This document shows positions 24,934 through 32,000 of a stretch of 32,000 nucleotides of DNA, one piece after another. The stretch lies in the NCBI GenBank assembly GCA_028703405.1, contig JAQVMY010000001.1, positions 1 through 32,000 of the forward strand, written 5' to 3'. Source of the DNA: Bacilli bacterium. Its GTDB lineage: Bacteria; Bacillota_I; Bacilli_A; RF39; UBA660. Position numbers and translations under genes: made by a program. The notes beneath the pieces were generated by a model. The model did not search any database. It saw nothing but the letters and a program-made list of their open reading frames with translations, and was not told the origin of the DNA. Within the stretch, counting starts at the first letter, position 1. Each line of letters starts with the position of its first letter.

Positions 24934-25638
24934 CCTAAATAATTCATATTTAATTCTTTTACCTTGTTCCTCAATAAATTCTGTTAATTTAGTTTCTTCT
25001 TTAATTCTTCCTTTTTCTTTCATGAAATTAACATTAGTAAATGATTTCTTAATATCCTTTTGGATAGTTTCTTCTAAATCAGAAAATTTATATCCGCCCA
25101 TAGTATAACCTTGGTTTGAAATTATATAATCATAGTAAGTTTTATAAATAGCTTCTTTTCTATTTTCTAATGTATCAAACGGAGATCTACTTAGATACTC
25201 CTCGTATAAATCTTCCATCCAACTAAAGACAACATAAACACTATATTGATTTTTGATTTTATCTTTAAGTTTTAGTACTTTATAGACTTTTGCTTCAAGT
25301 TCAGTAATGTATTCATCTAGTAGATAATCCTGATTATCTATAGGAACTTCAACTTTTTTACCATGACTAATACTTATATTGCCGTCGTTATCAAATGAGT
25401 AAATATCAAAAGAATCCGCTTGTAGGGTCATTGGTTGACCATGGAAATCAAATGTATATTGCTCTACTATTTTAGTATCTTTAAAACTTTCTTCAAATCT
25501 TGGTATTGAAAATTGATCTTTAAATTTATATTCCTCTATTTTATACTTTACAAATCCAGTCGACGATAATAATACTACAGCCCCAGTTAATGCACCACAA
25601 GAAAATAATTTGAGTTTATTCTTTGTTTGACGCTTCAT
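24919..25638 (-). CDS. N-terminally anchored extracytoplasmic protein, unknown function
   Basis: A 239-residue protein starting MKRQTKNKLK with one hydrophobic segment at about 11-29 and a long polar, charged remainder, so a single N-terminal anchor or signal peptide with the bulk outside the membrane is likely. The cysteine at 14 precedes the hydrophobic core and is not a lipobox. The C-terminal 120 residues are predicted mostly helical and rich in Lys/Glu with aromatic residues (YSVYVVFSWMEDLYEEYL, KTYYDYIISNQGYTM). The start is the ATG at 25638-25636 with GGAGGTG just upstream; a longer reading has no ribosome site. It has its own strong promoter and terminator. I do not recognise a family. 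Confidence 0.75.
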   Translation of the reverse strand: MKRQTKNKLKLFSCGALTGAVVLLSSTGFVKYKIEEYKFKDQFSIPRFEESFKDTKIVEQYTFDFHGQPMTLQADSFDIYSFDNDGNISISHGKKVEVPIDNQDYLLDEYITELEAKVYKVLKLKDKIKNQYSVYVVFSWMEDLYEEYLSRSPFDTLENRKEAIYKTYYDYIISNQGYTMGGYKFSDLEETIQKDIKKSFTNVNFMKEKGRIKEETKLTEFIEEQGKRIKYELFRKGRE

Positions 25639-25658
25639 GAGCCACCTCCATGCTGGAT

Positions 25659-25687
25659 ATAATAACATAATTGTTAATTATTGTCAA
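25659..25687 (-). promoter_or_regulatory. strong sigma-A-type promoter of the 24919-25638 gene
   Basis: On the minus strand TTGACA (25687-25682), a perfect -35, is 17 bases from TATTAT (25664-25659). The leader of about 14-15 bases contains GGAGGTG. This is the best vegetative promoter match in the window. Confidence 0.7.
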
Positions 25688-25698
25688 TTATTATTATA

Positions 25699-25728
25699 TT
25701 GAGGCATTTATTATTTAACAAATATTAT
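25699..25728 (+). promoter_or_regulatory. promoter candidate for the duplicated-cysteine peptide
   Basis: TTGAGG (25699-25704) and TATTAT (25723-25728) with 18-base spacing, 4/6 and 5/6 matches. The implied leader is about 29 bases and contains AGGAGG (25747-25752). Confidence 0.4.
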
Positions 25729-25763
25729 TCACGCATATTATATGTTAGGAGGTGTATGTTTTG

Positions 25764-25961
25764 ATGGAAGAAAAAGATTTTGAACTAGACGGTAAAAAAC
25801 CTGAAAAAGACAAAAAAACGGATGACTACTGCGTTAAAGTAAATGTTTATACACAGTGCGATAAGGGGCATCCATGGGTAAAGGAAGATCCTTGTCGTAA
25901 AGACAAAAAAGATAAAAACCAATGTGTAGAAGTAAATGTTTATACAGAATGCGATAAATAA
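25764..25961 (+). CDS. 65-residue charged protein with a duplicated CVxVNVYTxCDK motif
   Basis: A small hydrophilic protein starting MEEKDFELDG, without signal peptide or membrane segment. Two 12-residue copies, CVKVNVYTQCDK (23-34) and CVEVNVYTECDK (54-65), differ at two positions and are joined by a lysine/aspartate-rich linker with one more cysteine (C44). Each copy has Cys-x8-Cys in what looks like a beta-strand (VNVYT). The protein ends exactly with the second copy. The start is the ATG at 25764 behind AGGAGG at 11 bases; the in-frame GTG at 25752 overlaps the ribosome site. It has its own promoter candidate and terminator. I do not recognise the family; cross-linked spore-coat-like or metal-binding roles would fit the cysteines but are not shown. 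Confidence 0.7.
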   Translation: MEEKDFELDGKKPEKDKKTDDYCVKVNVYTQCDKGHPWVKEDPCRKDKKDKNQCVEVNVYTECDK

Positions 25962-25980
25962 ATATAATTATCCTATCTTA

Positions 25981-26005
25981 AAAGAATCCATTACGGATTC
26001 TTTTA
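25981..26005 (+). terminator. terminator of the duplicated-cysteine peptide gene
   Basis: Perfect 10-base stem AAAAGAATCC (25981-25990) and GGATTCTTTT (25996-26005), loop ATTAC, then ATCTTATCT. It lies 20 bases after the stop codon. Confidence 0.88.
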
Positions 26006-26117
26006 TCTTATCTCTTAATATATTATATGTAAACAATAAACTTCGGTGCCTATATATTAGTAAGAAACAACCAGAATAATATCATAACAAAGTATCTATA
26101 AAATTATAATTTTTTTA

Positions 26118-26852
26118 TTACAATTTATTTCTTTTGCTTTTAGATTCTAATTTGACATATTCATAATAAATTGGCCCTACTTTAAAGGTAAGAATAAATG
26201 CAAATACAATAGCAAAGCCACACATTATTGACTCCACTGCAACTCTTGTTGCTGGAATAACAACATAAACAATGGTCATTGGCAAAATAAATGATAGGTA
26301 GCCAATGATTAACCACTTAAGTGCTGATTTAACTTTTTTTCTATTTTCTTCAGATTTTATACCTTTTAAAGACTCCCATATACCTAATAATAAGAAACCA
26401 AAATAATAATAACCATAAAATCCTGTTATTGACGAATCAACATCAAAAATTATATAGTTACCACCACAAGTAGCACTTTCTACTGAATTAGGTCCTAGTG
26501 CAAATAAGACTGCAAAAGCAATAGCTATAACCGTTCCTATTTGAAGTAAATAGGATTTTTTATTTAATTTTGTAATTAAATAAATTCCAAGTACAGGTAA
26601 AAATGTTATGGCAACTAGTCCAATACGGGACCATAATAATAAGTTTTCATCTTCACATATTTGATATTCTGATAATTGAAATATTGCTAAAAACACTAGC
26701 GTTATAACAATTGCAGCATCTGATTTATTTTCGCGACTCTTAATAAACGAATATATCGCAAGCACTATTTCAACTATAAATGTCACTATCATCACCATTG
26801 GGGAAAAACAATATAACTTTGTCCTTTTTTTGTTATTTAATAAATCTTTCAT
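26118..26852 (-). CDS. polytopic membrane protein of unknown function (about seven helices)
   Basis: A 244-residue integral membrane protein starting MKDLLNNKKR. About seven hydrophobic segments are visible, including VMIVTFIVEIVLAIYSF near 20-36, IVITLVFLAIFQL, IGLVAITFLPVLGIYLI, IGTVIAIAFAVLFALG and IMCGFAIVFAFILTFKV near the end. Cysteines occur at 15 and in the loops (QICEDEN, ATCGG). The length and even spacing of helices resemble stand-alone versions of seven-helix sensor modules found at the N-terminus of some kinases, but no kinase domain follows; this likeness is weak. It is 32 bases downstream of tsaD on the same strand and may be co-transcribed; GGAGTG precedes the ATG. No clear terminator follows, only an AT-rich palindrome at 26100-26113. 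Confidence 0.75.
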   Translation of the reverse strand: MKDLLNNKKRTKLYCFSPMVMIVTFIVEIVLAIYSFIKSRENKSDAAIVITLVFLAIFQLSEYQICEDENLLLWSRIGLVAITFLPVLGIYLITKLNKKSYLLQIGTVIAIAFAVLFALGPNSVESATCGGNYIIFDVDSSITGFYGYYYFGFLLLGIWESLKGIKSEENRKKVKSALKWLIIGYLSFILPMTIVYVVIPATRVAVESIMCGFAIVFAFILTFKVGPIYYEYVKLESKSKRNKL

Positions 26853-26871
26853 TTAAAACACACTCCACTTC

Positions 26872-26896
26872 ATTTAATTTAATTTAATTTAATTTA
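26872..26896. repeat. ATTTA pentanucleotide tandem repeat over the tsaD stop
   Basis: Five perfect tandem copies of ATTTA (25 bases), read AAATT-type on the tsaD strand. The tsaD stop codon lies inside the array and the next gene starts 20 bases beyond it. Copy-number slippage would alter the last tsaD codons or the spacing to the next ribosome site. Confidence 0.85.
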
Positions 26897-27888
26897 TCTG
26901 TTGGTTTAGCCTTTAATACACCATCAAATCTACGACCTAATTTATATGCATAATATCCCGCAGCCCCTATCATAGCCGCATTATCAGTACAATATTTAAT
27001 ATCAGGAATAGTTAAATCAATTTCATTTTCACGACATAGTTCTGTTAACCTTTCCCGTAGCCCACGGTTAGCTGCAACCCCTCCAGCTAAAACTAAATTA
27101 TTAACATCATACTTTTTTAAGGCACGCATTGTTTTCTTTGTTAATATCTCAACCACACGATTTTGAAATGATGTTGCTAAATTAGCGCTATTGATTTCAT
27201 TACCCCTTTGTTTCTCATTATGATTTAAGTTAATGACTGCGCTTTTTAATCCACTAAAACTAAAATCAAATGTGGAATCATCCATAGGCAATGGTAAATT
27301 ATAAATATCGACACCAGTAGTTGCCAACTCATCAATAACTGGTCCTCCAGGATAACTAAGTCCTAGAACCCGGGCTACTTTATCATAGGCTTCCCCAACA
27401 GCATCATCAACCGTTCCACCTATATATTTAAAGGAATATTCATCTTCCATTAAAATCAATTCAGTATGACCACCACTTACTACCAGTGCAATTAAGGGGA
27501 ATTCTAGAGGCTTTACTAAATTGTTAGCATATATGTGTCCTGCGATGTGATGAACAGGTACTAGCGGTTTATTGTAAATATAAGACAATGTTTTAGCAGC
27601 AACCAAACCAATTAGTAAAGAACCAATCAATCCAGGGCCATAAGTAACTGCTATTGCATCAATTTCTTCTATTTTCATCTTTGCCTTTTCTAAGACTTCC
27701 TCTATTACAATAGTAATGTTTTCAATATGAGCACGACTTGCAGTTTCCGGCACAACACCACCAAATTTAGCATGAATATCAATTTGTGATAAAACAACAG
27801 TTGCAATTTCTTTATAGCCATTTTTTATAATTGAAATACTTGTTTCATCACAGCTAGTTTCAAAAGCTAAAATATATTTATCCTTCAT
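26884..27888 (-). CDS. tsaD: tRNA N6-threonylcarbamoyladenosine synthase subunit TsaD
   Basis: A 334-residue Kae1/TsaD protein that transfers the threonylcarbamoyl group to A37 of ANN-decoding tRNAs, working with TsaB and TsaE in the cytosol. The N-terminal [12 protein letters not shown], the metal-binding HHIAGH segment, [11 protein letters not shown], and [17 protein letters not shown] are all typical. Length is normal (about 335-340). The ATG at 27888-27886 follows AGAGGTGA; an in-frame GTG three codons earlier is in the ribosome site. It overlaps the end of rimI by 11 bases. The C-terminal codons run into a pentanucleotide repeat. It is the last t6A gene in the tsaE-tsaB-rimI-tsaD series. 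Confidence 0.96.
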   Translation of the reverse strand: MKDKYILAFETSCDETSISIIKNGYKEIATVVLSQIDIHAKFGGVVPETASRAHIENITIVIEEVLEKAKMKIEEIDAIAVTYGPGLIGSLLIGLVAAKTLSYIYNKPLVPVHHIAGHIYANNLVKPLEFPLIALVVSGGHTELILMEDEYSFKYIGGTVDDAVGEAYDKVARVLGLSYPGGPVIDELATTGVDIYNLPLPMDDSTFDFSFSGLKSAVINLNHNEKQRGNEINSANLATSFQNRVVEILTKKTMRALKKYDVNNLVLAGGVAANRGLRERLTELCRENEIDLTIPDIKYCTDNAAMIGAAGYYAYKLGRRFDGVLKAKPTDKLN

Positions 27889-28306
27889 GATACTCACCTC
27901 TCATATACACAATAGCGTCCTCACTGCCATAATAATTTTTTCTTATTAAAATTTTTTTAAAGTTCATTTTTTCATATAACTTTCTTGCTGCAATATTAGT
28001 TTTTCTAACTTCTAAAGTAATATTGAATTTTTTTTTACTAGTTGATTCTTCAATAACATATTCTAGTAATTTAGTACCAATTCCTTTTTTCTGTTGTTCA
28101 GGAATAACATATATATAATCAATTTCCATTCGATCATATATTACTGAATACCTAAGTATAGCAACTATTTCATCATTTATTTCGTATCCTATATATTTTA
28201 AAAAAGGATGTTCTAAACTATCACTAGAAACAATCTCATTCTCATCGATATTTTGTAATAATTTATTTACAATATTTATATCATCAATTGTTATTTTTTT
28301 GATCAT
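27878..28306 (-). CDS. rimI: GNAT-family ribosomal-protein-alanine N-acetyltransferase
   Basis: A 142-residue GNAT acetyltransferase. The acetyl-CoA pyrophosphate loop is seen in [20 protein letters not shown] (Q/RxxGxG/A type), preceded by the beta strand YIYVIP and followed by [20 protein letters not shown], the N-x-A-x-x-L-Y-x-x-x-G/N-F segment of RimI. RimI acetylates the N-terminus of ribosomal protein S18 and perhaps others. The ATG at 28306-28304 overlaps tsaB by 23 bases and the gene end overlaps tsaD by 11, the usual tsaB-rimI-tsaD arrangement of Firmicutes. A longer start would lie deeper inside tsaB without a ribosome site. Confidence 0.9.
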   Translation of the reverse strand: MIKKITIDDINIVNKLLQNIDENEIVSSDSLEHPFLKYIGYEINDEIVAILRYSVIYDRMEIDYIYVIPEQQKKGIGTKLLEYVIEESTSKKKFNITLEVRKTNIAARKLYEKMNFKKILIRKNYYGSEDAIVYMRGEYHEG

Positions 28307-28934
28307 TATTTTTTTCCAAATTCCGTTCAGCATCAATCATTTTTAAATAATTAGGTTTTACTAAATGAACATCATCTGAATAATCATCTTCATATTTATT
28401 AATTATTTTCAAAATATCTAATTCAGGTTCAACAATTTCAATAGTGGTATCCAGTTTTTCATAACCAATCATCACACACTCTTTAATATTTTGTATTTCT
28501 TTTAACAATTCAGACATATGTAAATATTTGTCTATCATGTGATTATTTAACTCATTATCATAAATACCTGCATATAAGTAACCATTTCTATCATTTATAA
28601 ATGGTATAAGATATTTCTCGCTAACCTTAGTTGTAGCATATAATTCTAAAGTTGAGAGTGTAATAATTGGTATTTTTAATGACCATGCTATTGTTTTAGC
28701 AATAGTAACCCCTACCCTTACCCCAGTAAACGAACCAGGACCATTTACTACAAATACTTTATCTATATCATTAATCTTAATTTTACTTTTTTTAAAAATA
28801 TCTTCTATATAAACAAAAATATTTTCAGATAACTTGGGACTATTAGTTATACTAAAGTTTTCGATAATTTCATTATCAATTATAATAGCAATGTTAACAT
28901 TAAAAGACGATGTATCTAAAAAAAGATATTTCAT
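28284..28934 (-). CDS. tsaB: t6A biosynthesis protein TsaB
   Basis: A 216-residue ASKHA-fold paralogue of TsaD that forms the TsaB-TsaD dimer needed for t6A formation. Family marks are LFLDTSSFNVNIAI at the N-terminus and NGPGSFTGVRVGVTIAKTIA around residues 65-84. It lacks the metal site of TsaD, as expected. The ATG overlaps the tsaE stop by 4 bases (ATGA), with GAGGTAA upstream. The C-terminus is somewhat degenerate and Asn/Lys-rich ([12 protein letters not shown]) where it overlaps rimI. Confidence 0.93.
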   Translation of the reverse strand: MKYLFLDTSSFNVNIAIIIDNEIIENFSITNSPKLSENIFVYIEDIFKKSKIKINDIDKVFVVNGPGSFTGVRVGVTIAKTIAWSLKIPIITLSTLELYATTKVSEKYLIPFINDRNGYLYAGIYDNELNNHMIDKYLHMSELLKEIQNIKECVMIGYEKLDTTIEIVEPELDILKIINKYEDDYSDDVHLVKPNYLKMIDAERNLEKNNDQKNNN

Positions 28935-29380
28935 AATATTACCTCACAAATATCTTCGTATTTCTGACCATAAGGTCTAATAACTAAAACCCTTTTGTTT
29001 TCACCAATTACTTTAAATCTAATATCGATTCTTTCTTTTGGTAAAATAGGTTTAATGGTATCTGCCCATTCAATAACAACAACACCGTTTTTATTAAAAT
29101 ATTCTTCTATTCCTATTCCATCAGTGTTACCATTTAAACGATAAACATCCATATGATATAGGGGTAACTCTCCTTCGTACTCTTTAATTATAGTAAAAGT
29201 AGGAGATGTAATATTTTCCTTTATTCCTAAAGCATTAGCAATACCTTTTGTAAACATAGTCTTGCCACTACCTAACTCACCTTCTAAACAGATGATCATA
29301 TTAGGGAACTTCTCTGATTCTAAATTCTGCGCGACTTCAATTGTTTCTCTCTCATTATAAGTTGTAATTTTATATTCCAT
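28931..29380 (-). CDS. tsaE: t6A biosynthesis ATPase TsaE
   Basis: A 149-residue P-loop ATPase that remodels the TsaBD complex between catalytic cycles. Walker A is EGELGSGKTMFTKG, followed by the family segments ITSPTFTIIKEYEG and LYHMDVYRL, then VVIEWADTI. It is the first gene of the four-gene t6A/rimI unit. The ATG at 29380-29378 is preceded by GGTGATATAA. It lies about 80 bases after the rRNA operon terminator, on the same strand. Confidence 0.95.
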   Translation of the reverse strand: MEYKITTYNERETIEVAQNLESEKFPNMIICLEGELGSGKTMFTKGIANALGIKENITSPTFTIIKEYEGELPLYHMDVYRLNGNTDGIGIEEYFNKNGVVVIEWADTIKPILPKERIDIRFKVIGENKRVLVIRPYGQKYEDICEVIL

Positions 29381-29396
29381 TTATATCACCATATTA

Positions 29397-29425
29397 ATTA
29401 TATAAGAATTATTATATAAAAACAA
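29397..29425 (-). promoter_or_regulatory. promoter candidate for the tsaE operon
   Basis: TTGTTT (29425-29420) and TATAAT (29402-29397), 17-base spacing. The implied start is too close to the GGTGAT ribosome site, so a second TATAAT at 29416-29411, which lacks a -35 box, may be used instead. Confidence 0.3.
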
Positions 29426-29462
29426 TATGTAGCTCGCTTTTATCAGATATTTATTACCAAAT

Positions 29463-29486
29463 AAAAAAAATAGGATTATCTATTTT
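29463..29486 (-). terminator. rRNA operon terminator
   Basis: Perfect stem AAAATAG (29467-29473) and CTATTTT (29480-29486), 6-base loop. On the minus strand the second arm continues into TTTT, giving eight U in all. It lies about 12 bases after 5S rRNA, itself followed by a T run. Confidence 0.75.
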
Positions 29487-29498
29487 AAAGCAAAAAAA

Positions 29499-29605
29499 AA
29501 TTGGCAACTACCTATCTTCGCATACACTATTGTCGGCGTTAAAGTGCTTAACTTCTGTGTTCGGGATGGGAACAGGTGTATCCACTTTGCTATCGTTACC
29601 AATTT
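29499..29605 (-). rRNA. rrf: 5S ribosomal RNA
   Basis: The minus strand contains the conserved 5S segments CCGAACACAGAAGTTAAGC and, at the ends, TTGGTAAC pairing with GTTGCCAA to form helix I; the pairing can extend by about three A-T pairs. The length is about 102-108 bases, shorter than the 115-119 typical of Bacillus, with the loss in the helix IV/V arm after GCCGA. This resembles the short 5S RNAs of Mollicutes. Exact ends are uncertain by a few bases. Confidence 0.9.
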
Positions 29606-29680
29606 AATTATAAATTATATATATAATTCTCTGAAAACTAAGATAATGTGTAATCTATCAAATTATTCTAAAAAATAATA
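29606..29680 (-). other. 23S-5S internal spacer
   Basis: About 75 AT-rich bases between 23S and 5S. No tRNA cloverleaf is present. A small inverted repeat (ATTATT...AATAAT) next to the 23S end may belong to the processing stem. Confidence 0.7.

Positions 29681-32000
<2,320 letters not shown>

Noticed and set aside
25597-25599. Lipobox-like cysteine in the protein at 24919-25638.
   Set aside because: The cysteine comes before the hydrophobic core, so it cannot be a lipoprotein signal.
25734-25742. CATATTATA, a match to a sigma-K-like -10 upstream of the duplicated-cysteine gene.
   Set aside because: Transcription would start within the AGGAGG site, and no AC box is at the right distance.
26100-26113. 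AAAATTATAATTTT palindrome as a terminator for the gene ending at 26118.
   Set aside because: Pure A+T, no loop-forming centre and no distinct U run; too weak to call.

Overview
The window looks like chromosomal DNA of a low-GC, AT-rich member of the Firmicutes (Bacillota) from a spore-forming or formerly spore-forming lineage. The reasons are a complete GerA-type germinant receptor operon, Shine-Dalgarno (SD) sites complementary to a Bacillus-like 16S 3' end, Bacillus-like pcrA/ligA neighbours, and a short 5S rRNA resembling those of Mollicutes and their relatives. TGA ends several genes (pcrA, fic, gerAA, the giant glucan synthase), so the Mycoplasma-type code is not in use. Something near the Haloplasma/Turicibacter/Erysipelotrichia branch would fit, but this is inference from gene content only.

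Layout, left to right. Bases 1-2486 (minus) hold the start of ligA, a new 54-residue membrane peptide and the DNA helicase gene pcrA. Bases 2507-4328 (minus) hold an N-formylglutamate amidohydrolase-like gene bracketed by two near-identical terminators, then a Fic toxin overlapped by a VbhA-like antitoxin with its own promoter and a dyad. Bases 4355-8455 (minus) hold a germinant receptor operon in the order A-C-D-B, including the small two-helix D protein. Bases 8584-11160 (plus) hold a three-gene ABC importer of the NMT1/taurine/nitrate type. It meets the next operon at a shared bidirectional terminator. Bases 11172-21428 (minus) hold a 2555-residue cyclic beta-1,2-glucan synthase-like membrane enzyme, glucose-6-phosphate isomerase and a phosphogluco/phosphomannomutase, with end-to-start overlaps. 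This unit could route hexose phosphate to glucose-1-phosphate and glucan. Bases 21521-24502 hold feoA-feoB (minus), divergent from a DtxR-family regulator (plus) whose metal ligands match MntR.

Bases 24617-26852 are an accessory stretch of small unrecognised genes: a two-helix membrane peptide with terminal cysteines, an N-anchored extracytoplasmic protein, a 65-residue protein with a duplicated cysteine motif, and a polytopic membrane protein. Bases 26884-29380 (minus) are the tsaE-tsaB-rimI-tsaD operon for tRNA t6A modification, with every junction overlapping. Bases 29463-32000 (minus) are the 3' end of an rRNA operon: partial 23S, spacer without tRNA, 5S and a terminator.

The DNA is very compact. 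No gene-free stretch exceeds about 200 bases, and several terminators contain or touch the stop codon of the gene they end. I found no insertion sequence, prophage, CRISPR array or tRNA gene. The entries most worth a second look are the Fic/VbhA-like pair, the glucan synthase operon, the duplicated-cysteine peptide, the MntR-like regulator beside feoAB, the pcrA-linked membrane peptide and the repeated terminator cassettes.
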